From Desulfosudis sp034189195 (GTDB taxonomy: Bacteria; Desulfobacterota; Desulfobacteria; Desulfobacterales; Desulfosudaceae): a stretch of DNA of 36,391 bases. Under the pieces are notes generated by a model, which was not told the origin of the DNA, did not search any database, and saw only the letters and a program-made list of their open reading frames with translations. The first letter of the stretch is position 1. Each line of letters opens with the position of its first letter. The position numbers were made by a program, and so were the translations under genes. The stretch is from assembly GCA_034189195.1 (NCBI GenBank), contig JAXHVI010000130.1:1-36391 (forward strand), read 5' to 3'. Below, in pieces: positions 24,158 through 32,624 of the stretch.

Positions 24158-24940
24158 ATGCGCATCGCATTAACCATCGCCGGTTCCGATTCCTCCGGCG
24201 GGGCCGGCATTCAGGCCGACCTGAAAACCTTTCAGGCCTATGGCGTGTTCGGCATGAGCGCGGTCACGGCAGTGACCGTTCAGAACACCCAGAAGGTTTA
24301 CGGCATTCAGGAGATCGCCCCGGATATCGTGGCCGGGCAGATTAACTGTATATTTGAAGACACCCCGGTGGATGCCGTGAAGATCGGCATGGTCTCCAGC
24401 GTGGACCTGATCAAGGCCATTGCCGGGGCCCTGGCGGACCGTGACCTGCCGCCGGTGGTGCTGGACCCGGTGATGATTTCCAAGAGCGGGTATCCCCTGC
24501 TGAAAAAAGAGGCCCAAAGCGCCCTGGCCTTGCACCTGTTCCCCCTGGCCCGGGTGGTGACCCCCAATTTGTTTGAGGCCCGGCTTCTGGCCGGGTTTGA
24601 GATTATTTCCCTTGAAGACATGCAGAAGGCGGCCCGGCGCATGATCGACATGGGGGCCCGGCAGGCGGTGATCAAGGGGGGGCACTTTCAGGGGGAGGCG
24701 GCCGTGGACGTGCTTTTTGACGGCCGGGCCTTTAAAATGCTGAGTGCGCCGAAAATAGAAACCCGCAGCACCCATGGCACGGGCTGCACCTTTTCGTCGG
24801 CCCTGGCCGCCGGCATGGCCCTGGGCATGGACTTTTTTGATGCCGCGGCCCGGGCCAAGGCCTATGTCACCCAGGCTATTGCCCGGGCCCCGGGCATCGG
24901 CAAGGGAAGCGGGCCTTTGAATCACATGGTTGCGCCCTGA
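24158..24940 (+). CDS. thiD: Hydroxymethylpyrimidine/phosphomethylpyrimidine kinase
   Basis: A 260-residue ribokinase-fold enzyme that phosphorylates HMP and then HMP-phosphate in thiamine biosynthesis. The N-terminal AGSDSSGGAGIQADLKTF, central VLDPVMISKSG, and anion-hole signature STHGTGCTFSSALAAG near residue 205 are complete and diagnostic. Length is standard. ATG 24158 follows a GGAAGGAAG ribosome site. No thiamine riboswitch is visible in the 83-base leader, and no other thi gene is in the window. Confidence 0.95.
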   Translation: MRIALTIAGSDSSGGAGIQADLKTFQAYGVFGMSAVTAVTVQNTQKVYGIQEIAPDIVAGQINCIFEDTPVDAVKIGMVSSVDLIKAIAGALADRDLPPVVLDPVMISKSGYPLLKKEAQSALALHLFPLARVVTPNLFEARLLAGFEIISLEDMQKAARRMIDMGARQAVIKGGHFQGEAAVDVLFDGRAFKMLSAPKIETRSTHGTGCTFSSALAAGMALGMDFFDAAARAKAYVTQAIARAPGIGKGSGPLNHMVAP

Positions 24941-24948
24941 CGCCCGGG

Positions 24949-25110
24949 GTCATTACGAGCGAAGCCAAGGCCCGCGTCATTGCGAGAAGCGAAGCGACGA
25001 CGCAATCTCCTTCGCACATGGACAAGATTGCTTTGCTCACTCGCAATGACACGATCCTGGACAAGACTGCTTCGCTTCGCTCGCAATGACCACGTTTCTG
25101 CGCAATGACG
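24949..25110. repeat. Interspersed palindromic repeat (GTCATTGCGAG family)
   Basis: The space between thiD and recN holds several inverted copies of one unit. GTCATTGCGAG with GAAGCGAAGCGACGACGCAATCTCC occupies 24976-25011; the inverse TCGCAATGAC is at 25041-25050 and 25081-25090, and related GTCATTACGAG (24949) and GCGCAATGACG (25101) flank them. Such GTCATTGCGAGGAGCGAAGC elements are known as abundant intergenic repeats in several bacterial groups. The copies can fold into long hairpins and lie at the convergent 3' ends of two genes. Confidence 0.85.
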
Positions 25111-25146
25111 GAAGGCGCAGGGGCGCCCGGCACGGACCGGTAAAAA

Positions 25147-26865
25147 TCAGTCGGCTTTGGCGGATGCGGCGGTTTCCAGCATCTCTTTTGCGTGGGCCAG
25201 GGTCTTTTCCGTGATTTTTTTCCCCCCGGTCATACGGGCGATCTCCTGCACCCGGTCTTCATCGGACAGCCGCACCATGCGAGTGACGGTGCGGCCGTTC
25301 TTTACCTGTTTTTCAATCCGGTAGTGAATATCGCCGAACCGGGCGATCTGGGGCAGGTGGGTGATGCAGAGGGTCTGGTGAAAACGGGAGAGCGCGGCCA
25401 GCTTCCTGCCCACCACCTCGGCGGCCTCGCCGCCGATACCCGCGTCCACCTCGTCAAAGATCAGGGTCTCCACCGCCTCCTTTCCCGCCAGCATGGCCTT
25501 TATCGCCAGCACCACGCGGGAGAGCTCGCCGCCCGATGCGATGGCGGCCAGGGGCTTGGCGGTTTCCCCCACGTTGGGGGCAATGGAAAAGGCGGCCTTG
25601 TCGATGCCGGTGTCGGTGATGATTTTGCCGTCCGCCGCCAGAAACGGGCTGGTCTTTGCATCCGCCGGGGTGGCGGAAAAGACCACGTCAAAGCGGGTGT
25701 CCTCCATTTTGAGCTGGGCCAGTTCGGCTTCGATGGCCCGGCAGAAGCCGGGGGCCGCTTTTTTGCGTTTGGCCGAAAGGGCGGTCGCGGCCCGGGCCAG
25801 GTCCTTGTGGGCCGCGGCAATGGCGGACTCCATTTGCCCGATCCGGCCGGAAAGGTTTTCCAGGCCGGTCAGGTCGGCTGCGATCTGGTCCAGCCGGGCC
25901 AGTACATCCTCCAGGGTGGGCCCGTATTTTTTCTTGAGCCGGACCACCAGGTCCAGCCGCTCTTCCACCTGTTCCAGGGCCGTGCCGTCGGTGTCGATGG
26001 TGTTTAAATAGGTCCGCAACCCCTCTACGGCATCGGCGGTCCGGGCCTCGATATCCACGATGGCGGCCCGGTGGGGCTCCAGGGTGTCATCGATGCGGGC
26101 CCCGTTTTCCAGGCCGGCGCGGACCAGGGCCAGCTGTTCAATCACCGCGCCCTGGGCGTCGTAAAGTCCCTCGACACAACCATACACCAGGGTATAGAGT
26201 TCCTGGGCGTTTTTCAGCCGTCTTCTTTCCCGTTCCAGGCTCTGATCTTCACCAGGGACCAGTTGCGCCTTTTCGATTTCGTCTTTCTGAAAGGCCAAAA
26301 GCTCCTGCTGCCGGGCCTGGTCCGCCTGCCGGGATTTTAAGGTTTCCAGCTCGCGCAGCATAGGGACAAGGGCGGTAAATTTTTCACCCACCTCCTCCCG
26401 CTGCCCGGCCAGCCCGGCAAAAGCGTCTAAAATCAAAAGGTGAAGGTCTTCGTTGAGCAGCTGCTGGTGGGCGTGCTGGCCCGATATGGAGGCCAGGCTG
26501 GCCGTGATGTCGGAAAGCACCTGAATGGTGGCCGCATGGCCGTTGATGTATATCCGGTTCTTGTTGGTGTCGGACACCACCCGCCGAATGATCAGCTCAT
26601 TGTCCCCGGTAAGGCCGTTCATCTCAAGTTTGCGGGCCAGCTCGCTTTTTGGCGCCACGTCAAACACCGCTTCCACCTCGGCCGTGCTTTCCCCGGTGCG
26701 GATCAGCCGGGCCGTGGCCCTTGACCCCAAAAGCAGGTTGACGGCGTTGATGATGATCGATTTCCCGGCCCCGGTCTCTCCGCTTAAAATGGTGAGCCCC
26801 CGGTCAAAACGGATGCGCAGGTCATCGATGATGGCAAAATTTTTAATGGCAAGTTCATGCAGCAT
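25147..26865 (-). CDS. recN: DNA repair protein RecN
   Basis: A 572-residue SMC-like ATPase that acts early in double-strand break repair. Walker A is GETGAGKS at 29-36. The middle is a long coiled coil (about 150-380), followed by the ABC signature ASGGELSRVVLAIKAML and Walker B TLIFDEVDAGIGG. All ATPase motifs are intact. Met at 26865 starts the conserved MLHELAIKNFAIIDDL; an in-frame extension to 27051 lies inside the upstream glycosyltransferase gene. The ribosome site is poor, which fits read-through from the gene 16 bases upstream. Its position after tag gives a DNA-repair flavour to this minus-strand operon. Confidence 0.95.
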   Translation of the reverse strand: MLHELAIKNFAIIDDLRIRFDRGLTILSGETGAGKSIIINAVNLLLGSRATARLIRTGESTAEVEAVFDVAPKSELARKLEMNGLTGDNELIIRRVVSDTNKNRIYINGHAATIQVLSDITASLASISGQHAHQQLLNEDLHLLILDAFAGLAGQREEVGEKFTALVPMLRELETLKSRQADQARQQELLAFQKDEIEKAQLVPGEDQSLERERRRLKNAQELYTLVYGCVEGLYDAQGAVIEQLALVRAGLENGARIDDTLEPHRAAIVDIEARTADAVEGLRTYLNTIDTDGTALEQVEERLDLVVRLKKKYGPTLEDVLARLDQIAADLTGLENLSGRIGQMESAIAAAHKDLARAATALSAKRKKAAPGFCRAIEAELAQLKMEDTRFDVVFSATPADAKTSPFLAADGKIITDTGIDKAAFSIAPNVGETAKPLAAIASGGELSRVVLAIKAMLAGKEAVETLIFDEVDAGIGGEAAEVVGRKLAALSRFHQTLCITHLPQIARFGDIHYRIEKQVKNGRTVTRMVRLSDEDRVQEIARMTGGKKITEKTLAHAKEMLETAASAKAD

Positions 26866-26881
26866 GGCACAGGGGTCCGAA

Positions 26882-28159
26882 TCAGAACTGGTAGCCGACG
26901 CAGTCGGTGATAATGGTTTTGAGCTTCTGGCGCAGCACAGAGTAAGAGTAGTAGCGCTTGGCCACATCGTAGTTGTGGGTGACCATCCGGTGGCGGTAAT
27001 CCGCGTCATCCAGCACCCGCCGGGTGTGGTCCACGGTTTTTTGGGTGACAAACCCGTTGATCTCGATGACGGAAAACCCCTTGGGCTTGATGTCCGTGGT
27101 ATAGATGGAGTAGCGGTTCACGGCAATGGGCCGCCTGTAGTAGATGGCCTCGAGAAAGGCGTTGCCGAACCCCTCGAAGTTGGAGGGGTAGGTCACCAGG
27201 TCGGCATAGGGATAGATATCATCAAGAGTGTATTTTTTCCGGCCGTCCGGCAGAGTGCCCCGCTGGTCATTGATGATGTCGGACGCGAACACGGTGGTGA
27301 CCCCCATGCGCTCGGAAAAGTCTTTCACCCGTTCGTAGTATTCCATGCCCTCATCACCTGCGGCGTGGGAAATCACCAGTTTGGCCTTTCGCTCCAGCCG
27401 GCTGACCAGCTCGATGGCGTGTTCGATCCCCTTTCGCTGCACCACCCGGGTGGGTTGCAGAATAAACAGCTCATCGTCGGCGATGCCCAGGTCCTTTCGC
27501 ACGTTTTGGGTGTAGTCATCGGGAGGAAGCGGCGGGTTTTCAAAGTCCATCACGTTGGGAATCACCGTGGAGGAGATGCCGGTGCGCAGGCTCACCTGGT
27601 TGTCCGCCGACGAATTGATCACCACGTTGCGAATCTGGGACAGGTGAGGCGGAAAGGCCATGTTCAGGTATTCCCACACCGAGTTGGTGAGAAACCGCTC
27701 CCGCTCCCAGAAAAAATCGTGGTGATGGCCGATGACGGGAATACCGATCTCGGCGATCAGTTCGGCCAGGCCGATGCCCAGGGGCAGGTTCATGGGAATG
27801 GCCAGGGCGTTTTCCACCACCAGCATGTCCAGGTCGAACTTCTGAATAAAGGTGTAGAGGTGGTCTTTGATCTCCTCTTTTACCCGGTGAATCAGCTGGG
27901 TGATGTACCGGCCCCGGACCCGGACCCCGAAGCAGTTTTCAAAGATGTCGACGATCACGGGATGGCTGAAGTGGGCCTTTTCGCAGAGATAGGAGCACTC
28001 GGGCGGTGTTTCCAGCTCCCCGGCAAAGTAGAAGCAGGAAAACCCCTCTTCCTTGAAAATGTCGGCCCATTTCCAGGTTTCCAGGGTCACACCGTCGGTG
28101 CCGGCCAGGCGCGTTGAAATAAATCCCACGTTCTGATGGGGCGGAATATCAGGAATCAT
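26882..28159 (-). CDS. GT4-family glycosyltransferase
   Basis: A 425-residue retaining glycosyltransferase of the GT-B fold. The N-terminal glycine-rich donor region reads VGFISTRLAGTDGVTLE. The C-terminal domain has the GT4 block YPSNFEGFGNAFLEAIYYRRP with the E-x7-E pattern. The N-terminal signature recalls mannosylglucosylglycerate synthase-type enzymes that make compatible solutes, but I am not certain of that. ATG 28159 overlaps the tag stop codon by four bases (ATGA), so its translation is coupled to tag. It precedes recN by 16 bases. Confidence 0.85.
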   Translation of the reverse strand: MIPDIPPHQNVGFISTRLAGTDGVTLETWKWADIFKEEGFSCFYFAGELETPPECSYLCEKAHFSHPVIVDIFENCFGVRVRGRYITQLIHRVKEEIKDHLYTFIQKFDLDMLVVENALAIPMNLPLGIGLAELIAEIGIPVIGHHHDFFWERERFLTNSVWEYLNMAFPPHLSQIRNVVINSSADNQVSLRTGISSTVIPNVMDFENPPLPPDDYTQNVRKDLGIADDELFILQPTRVVQRKGIEHAIELVSRLERKAKLVISHAAGDEGMEYYERVKDFSERMGVTTVFASDIINDQRGTLPDGRKKYTLDDIYPYADLVTYPSNFEGFGNAFLEAIYYRRPIAVNRYSIYTTDIKPKGFSVIEINGFVTQKTVDHTRRVLDDADYRHRMVTHNYDVAKRYYSYSVLRQKLKTIITDCVGYQF

Positions 28160-28746
28160 GGTCGGTTCCCCATGGCTTGGCGGTTGTTGATTTCTGTATA
28201 ACGGAAGCAGGTCACGATGTGGTCGTTGACCATGCCGGCAGCCTGCATAAAGGCATAGCAGATCACCGGGCCCACAAAGGAAAACCCCCGTTTTTTCAAA
28301 TCCGCGCTCATGGCCTCGGATGCAGGGGTGGACGCCGGCATCTGTTTGACGGTTTCCCACGCATTGACAACGGGCCGGCCGTTGACAAAGGACCAGATAT
28401 AGGCGTCAAAAGAGCCGAATTCCTCCCGCACCTTTAAAAACGCTTTCGCATTGGTCACGGCGGCATCAATCTTTTTCCGGTTGCGCACAATGCCGGGGTC
28501 TGCCGTCAGGCGGTCGATTTTCCGCGCGTCATACCGGGCCACCCGGACCGGGTCGAAATTGTCAAAGGCCTTTTGGTAGGCCGGCCTTTTTTTGAGAATG
28601 GTCAGCCAGTTCAGCCCGGCCTGGGCCCCCTCCAGCACCAGCATTTCAAACAGCCTGCCGTCATCATGAAGGGGGACGCCCCATTCCGTGTCATGGTAGC
28701 GGATATAGTCCGGGTCGGTACCCGCCCAGTCACACCGTTTTTTCAT
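28156..28746 (-). CDS. tag: DNA-3-methyladenine glycosylase I
   Basis: A 196-residue HhH-superfamily glycosylase that removes 3-methyladenine from alkylated DNA. The TAG-specific zinc site is complete: Cys5 and His18 (RYHDTEWG) near the N-terminus and His176 and Cys180 (NDHIVTC) near the C-terminus. The Glu of LEGAQAGLNW is the conserved pocket residue. Length is normal. It is the first gene of the tag-glycosyltransferase-recN unit and is divergent from kamA. Confidence 0.95.
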   Translation of the reverse strand: MKKRCDWAGTDPDYIRYHDTEWGVPLHDDGRLFEMLVLEGAQAGLNWLTILKKRPAYQKAFDNFDPVRVARYDARKIDRLTADPGIVRNRKKIDAAVTNAKAFLKVREEFGSFDAYIWSFVNGRPVVNAWETVKQMPASTPASEAMSADLKKRGFSFVGPVICYAFMQAAGMVNDHIVTCFRYTEINNRQAMGNRP

Positions 28747-28782
28747 TTACAATTTTCCCGGGGACGGTTACATAGGACACAT

Positions 28783-28806
28783 CCGAATGTTTCGTGAAGC
28801 ATTCGG
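28783..28806. repeat. Inverted repeat between tag and kamA
   Basis: CCGAATG at 28783-28789 and its complement at 28800-28806 are separated by 10 bases. It lies in the divergent 105-base space, 46 bases before the kamA ATG, where an operator could act on both genes. Confidence 0.5.
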
Positions 28807-28851
28807 GCAACACGCTTTTCAAGTGGCAGATGGTTGCATAAAAACCGACAA

Positions 28852-29928
28852 ATGGCAAGTAAAGACCCTGTTATTATCCATGATCCGAATCAGTTAGCCT
28901 GGCAAACCATTGCCGGCCGGGCCATTGCCGACCCGAAGGACCTGCCGGACCGGCTGAAGGCGCCCCCTGGCGCGGCAGCGGTGTGCCGCACCTATCCCAT
29001 GTCCGTCAATCCCTATTATCTCTCCCTGATTCAGGCGCCCGGCGACCCGCTGTGGCGCCAGGTGGTGCCGGACGTGCGGGAGCTTTCCGGCACCCCGGCC
29101 GACGATGATCCGCTCACGGAAACGGCCCAGTCCCCGGTGCCGGGCCTGATTCACCGGTATCCGGACAGAGTGGTGGTGCTGCTATCGGGCCGGTGCCCGG
29201 TGGTGTGCCGGTTCTGCTTTCGCAAGCGGCTGGCCGGAAGGGCCGCCGCTTTTCTTACCGATGACCAGGTGGACGCCGCCGCGGCCTATGTCCGGGCCGC
29301 CCCTGCCGTCCGGGAGGTGATTTTTTCCGGGGGCGACCCCCTGATGCTGGAAGATGACAAACTTGGCGCCGCTTTAGAAAAATTTGCCGCCATCGGCCAC
29401 GTGGAAACCCTTCGCATTCATACCCGCACCCCGGTTGCCCTGCCCCAGCGGATCACCGGCGACCTGGTTTTTCTGCTGAAAAAATTTTTGCCGCTTTATG
29501 TCAACGTGCATGTCAACCACCCCCGGGAGATCACGGCCCAGGCCGAGGCTGCCTGTGCCCGGCTGGCAAACGACGGCATTCCGTTGGGCAGCCAGACCGT
29601 TCTGCTGGCCGGCATCAACGATGACGCAATCACCATGGAAACCCTGATGCGTGAACTGCTGCGCATTCGGGTGCGGCCCTACTACCTGCACCATCCAGAC
29701 GTGGTAAAGGGCACCGGCCATTTCCGGCCCCCCATCGACAGGGGGCTTTCCGTGATGCGGTCCCTGGTGGGACGGGTGCCGGGCATGGCACTGCCGCGCT
29801 ACGTGATCGACCTGCCCGGCGGCGGGGGCAAGGTGCCCCTGCTGCCCGACTATGTGGTCTCCAGCGAACCCGGGCACCTGGTGGTGAAAAACTATCAGGG
29901 AAAGGTGTTTGTCTATCCGGTAAAATGA
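28852..29928 (+). CDS. Lysine 2,3-aminomutase-family radical SAM enzyme (KamA-like)
   Basis: A 358-residue radical SAM enzyme. The cluster motif CxxxCxxC is Cys115, Cys119 and Cys122 (CPVVCRFCFRKR), and GGDPLM follows at the SAM-binding strand. The PLP-binding lysine of this family lies in PGGGGK near the C-terminus and is present as Lys327. Lysine 2,3-aminomutases make beta-lysine for fermentation or for the compatible solute N-acetyl-beta-lysine, and EpmB modifies EF-P. Neither the ablB acetyltransferase nor epmA is nearby, so the substrate is not decided. ATG 28852 is chosen although no clear ribosome site is visible; TTG 28834 is in frame. Confidence 0.85.
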   Translation: MASKDPVIIHDPNQLAWQTIAGRAIADPKDLPDRLKAPPGAAAVCRTYPMSVNPYYLSLIQAPGDPLWRQVVPDVRELSGTPADDDPLTETAQSPVPGLIHRYPDRVVVLLSGRCPVVCRFCFRKRLAGRAAAFLTDDQVDAAAAYVRAAPAVREVIFSGGDPLMLEDDKLGAALEKFAAIGHVETLRIHTRTPVALPQRITGDLVFLLKKFLPLYVNVHVNHPREITAQAEAACARLANDGIPLGSQTVLLAGINDDAITMETLMRELLRIRVRPYYLHHPDVVKGTGHFRPPIDRGLSVMRSLVGRVPGMALPRYVIDLPGGGGKVPLLPDYVVSSEPGHLVVKNYQGKVFVYPVK

Positions 29929-30005
29929 AAAACTGGACGACGCGGCCCGCTCCTGCGGAGTCGCATGCCACGCTTCCACAAAAAAATCGCCGCGCAAACC
30001 CGGGA

Positions 30006-30026
30006 GCGCCGCACCCCAGTGCGGCA
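30006..30026. repeat. 21-bp palindromic repeat, copy 1
   Basis: GCGCCGCACCCCAGTGCGGCA, arms GCCGCAC/GTGCGGC, lies in the space between the kamA and rseC 3' ends. Nearly identical copies are at 34322-34342 and 35166-35186 (A to G in the loop). Confidence 0.85.
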
Positions 30027-30106
30027 GGTATGGGCGGGCATGCTTCAACAGGGCAGGTGCTTTCGCTGCGGAGTTTACAGGCCACAACAGCCGATGGACT
30101 ATATGA

Positions 30107-30565
30107 TTATTCGGATTGAGAGGGGCGGTTTTTGAGAATCCGGATGATGACCGGTTTGTACTGGTCCTCTTTGGCCATGCGGTTGCCCCGAATCCTAACA
30201 AAGACCACGGCCAGCACAAAGGCGCCGAACCCGATCACGGCCGACAGCACCGACTGGTCCACCGAGGGAAAAACCGTCTGGGAAAGCCGGACCCCGATGC
30301 CGGCCCCGGCCATGAGGCAGAGAATGGGAAACATGTAGATCAGAAAGGTGGCTTTCAGAAGGGAGGCGGTTGCAAAGCTGACCACCACCCGGTCTCCTGT
30401 TCGGGCCTCCACCCGGTTGGCGGCCTCCACCTCCATGTCGTTTCCGCCGCCCATGGTTTTGCAGGAGTCCTTGGAATGGCAGTGCTCGCAGGCGGCGGAC
30501 CGCTGGGTCCGGATCCATGCCGAAGTTCCGCTGGTTCGAATCACAATGCCTTCTTCTGTTGCCAT
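30107..30565 (-). CDS. rseC: RseC/MucC family (SoxR-reducing system) protein
   Basis: A 152-residue membrane protein with an N-terminal soluble part and two membrane helices (about 69-91 and 105-125). A cysteine cluster Cys26, Cys29, Cys35 (ACEHCHSKDSC) is typical of RseC. In E. coli RseC works with the Rsx complex (an Rnf homologue) in reducing SoxR. Its location 40 bases downstream of an rnfB fusion gene on the same strand fits that functional link. ATG 30565 has AAGG six bases upstream. Confidence 0.87.
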   Translation of the reverse strand: MATEEGIVIRTSGTSAWIRTQRSAACEHCHSKDSCKTMGGGNDMEVEAANRVEARTGDRVVVSFATASLLKATFLIYMFPILCLMAGAGIGVRLSQTVFPSVDQSVLSAVIGFGAFVLAVVFVRIRGNRMAKEDQYKPVIIRILKNRPSQSE

Positions 30566-30605
30566 GGCGCCTTCTTTTTGCCGCTGTGTGCGGTGTTGGG
30601 CTGTT

Positions 30606-32624
30606 TTACATGTGCTGGTAGCAGATGATGCCGCACTTCAAGCACCGCTCCGCCTCGGTCCGGGCCGCCGCTTCGGAGAACCCGGCCTCCCGTTCCATGC
30701 CGGCCGCAACCTCGGCGTCGCTTCGCAGGGGCATGATCATGCGGGGTTTGGGCAGCACGCCGAATACCGCGTCAATGGTCTGCACCACGGCGTCGGGGGT
30801 GAGCAGGTTCTCCGGCAGGGCCAGAGGATCGCCGTACATCAGCATGTGCATGCAGGCCGCGGCCTTGCGGCCCGCGTTGATGGCCTTGATGGCCGCGTCC
30901 ATGTCGGAGATCGGGTCGCCGTCAGCCAGCAGGCCCCGCTGGCCGGCGGCGTCGGCTGTCTTGTAGGGCGGCACGGCCTGCCACTGGACCGGCAGTTTGA
31001 TCACGCCGTCGTCATCGGTGGTATCTTCGGGCCGGCGGGCAAAAATCAGTTCCGGAAACCGGCCTGCCGCAAAAACAATGGTGTCGGCCGCCATTCTGAC
31101 AGGCTGGCCGGTGGCCAGGTCGGTGTATTCCACCTGGGAAACGGCCGGGCCTGTGCCGTAAAGCCGCTCCACCGCGGCATTCAGAATCACTTCGACGCCG
31201 GAGGGATCATCGGGCAGCCCGGCCTCGGCGCCGGTGGCCTCCTTCAACAGGAAGGTGACGGCTTCGGCCCCGGCTGCCTTGCAGGCGCTGGCGGCCTGTG
31301 CGGCAAGGGCCCCGCCGCCGATCACCACCACGTTGCCCCTGACCGGGACCTCTTTTTTCAGCACATCGATAAGCAGGGCCATGCCCGTCACCGGGCCCCG
31401 GGCCAGGGCTTTGGGATTATCAAACCCCAGCCGGCTGTCCCACCCGCCGGTGGCCAGCAGCACGGCCTCGAAGTTGTCGGCCAGCAGCGAATCAACGGTA
31501 AAGTCTTTGCCCGCGATCTGCCGGGTTTTGACGGTAACGCCCATTTCCCTGATACCGGCGATGTCGTCATCCAGCACCGTCTGCGGCAGGCGGTCGGCGG
31601 CAATGGCCTTGCGCAAAAGGCCGCCCGGTTTGTCCGAGGCCTCCAGCACCATGGCCGAATGGCCCAGCCGGGCCGCGAAATAACCGGCGGAAAGCCCTTC
31701 CACGCCGCCGCCGATCACCGCCACCTGCCGGCCCGTGGACGGGGCCATAAAAGGTTTGACCCGGCCGGCGCTTTTTTCCGCGTCGGCCACGAACCGCTTT
31801 AAACCGTTGATGGATACCGCCTCATCCACCAGGGTGCGGCGGCACATGGTTTCGCAGAACCGGGGGCAGATGCGGCCGATCACCGCGGGAAAGGGGAGCC
31901 GTTCTTTTATGACGGCAAGGGAAGCCGTGTAGTCGCCCAGGGTGATCCGGCGGATATATTCGGGAATGTTGATGCCCGCCGGGCAGGCCCGCCGGCACGG
32001 GGCGATGCAGTCGTCCGTGGTGTATTCCCGCAGGATGCGGCGGGTGACCGATGAGAGCTTGATGATGTGCTTGGGGCAGACCCGTTCGCAGGTGCCGCAG
32101 CCGGTGCATTTTTCTTTGTCCACCACGGGCAGGCCGTTTTCCCCCATGGACAGGGCGCCAAAGGGGCAGGCCCGCACGCAGGTGCCCAGGCCCAGGCAGC
32201 CCACGGTACAGACCTTCATGCCGCCGGACAGAAGGGCCGCGGCCCGGCAGTCGGAAATGCCGTTGTACACGAATTTCTGTTTCGCCTCGGCCACGCTGTA
32301 GGTGCAGTCCGGCACGGCAATGTCGGGTTCCTTGGCCTCAATGGACATGCCCAGCAGGGCCGCAATGGTTTCAGCCAGGTCGGCGCCGCCGGCCACGCAG
32401 GAGTTGGGGGCCGCTTTTCCCGCCACGATGGCCGCGGCATTGGCCGCGCAGCCGGGCAGGCCGCAGCCGCCGCAGTTGGCCCCGGGCAGGGCGTTTTCCA
32501 CGGCCTCCACCTTGGGGTCCACGTAGACATAGAAAACACGGGAGGCAATCGCCAGGCCGATGCCGATCACGCATCCCAGCACGGCCATCATCACAAGCGC
32601 ATTGATCATTGCAGCGTCTAACAT
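30606..32624 (-). CDS. rnfB: RnfB fused to a GltD-like FAD/NAD(P) oxidoreductase
   Basis: A 672-residue fusion protein. The N-terminal part is RnfB: a membrane anchor (about 5-30), the four-cysteine Fe-S domain Cys51, Cys54, Cys59, Cys76, and two ferredoxin clusters with Cys139/143/149/153 and Cys173/176/179/183. From about residue 200 follows a GltD/NfnB-like module: Cys206/210/214 and Cys253/257/261, the FAD site GGGVEGLSAGY near 290, and an NAD(P) site near VVVIGGGALAAQ. Normal RnfB stops after the ferredoxin part (about 200-330 residues). The fusion could move electrons between NAD(P)H, flavin and ferredoxin and pass them to a membrane Rnf/Nqr core. ATG 32624 has GGAG seven bases upstream and overlaps the cooC stop by seven bases. 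None of the other rnf genes is adjacent. Confidence 0.92.
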   Translation of the reverse strand: MLDAAMINALVMMAVLGCVIGIGLAIASRVFYVYVDPKVEAVENALPGANCGGCGLPGCAANAAAIVAGKAAPNSCVAGGADLAETIAALLGMSIEAKEPDIAVPDCTYSVAEAKQKFVYNGISDCRAAALLSGGMKVCTVGCLGLGTCVRACPFGALSMGENGLPVVDKEKCTGCGTCERVCPKHIIKLSSVTRRILREYTTDDCIAPCRRACPAGINIPEYIRRITLGDYTASLAVIKERLPFPAVIGRICPRFCETMCRRTLVDEAVSINGLKRFVADAEKSAGRVKPFMAPSTGRQVAVIGGGVEGLSAGYFAARLGHSAMVLEASDKPGGLLRKAIAADRLPQTVLDDDIAGIREMGVTVKTRQIAGKDFTVDSLLADNFEAVLLATGGWDSRLGFDNPKALARGPVTGMALLIDVLKKEVPVRGNVVVIGGGALAAQAASACKAAGAEAVTFLLKEATGAEAGLPDDPSGVEVILNAAVERLYGTGPAVSQVEYTDLATGQPVRMAADTIVFAAGRFPELIFARRPEDTTDDDGVIKLPVQWQAVPPYKTADAAGQRGLLADGDPISDMDAAIKAINAGRKAAACMHMLMYGDPLALPENLLTPDAVVQTIDAVFGVLPKPRMIMPLRSDAEVAAGMEREAGFSEAAARTEAERCLKCGIICYQHM

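Noticed and set aside
24949..25110. A CRISPR array
   Set aside because: Repeat units are in both orientations with irregular spacing and no unique spacers of constant length.
26525..28117. A 530-codon open frame on the plus strand
   Set aside because: It lies antisense to recN and the glycosyltransferase, has no family motifs, and is a by-product of GC-rich codon use.
28852..29928. EpmB (EF-P lysine aminomutase) as a specific name
   Set aside because: No epmA or efp nearby and the PLP motif fits KamA equally well; left at family level.
30348..31802. A 484-codon open frame on the plus strand
   Set aside because: Antisense to rseC and the rnfB fusion, whose motifs are unambiguous; the translation is low-complexity Gly/His/Gln-rich.
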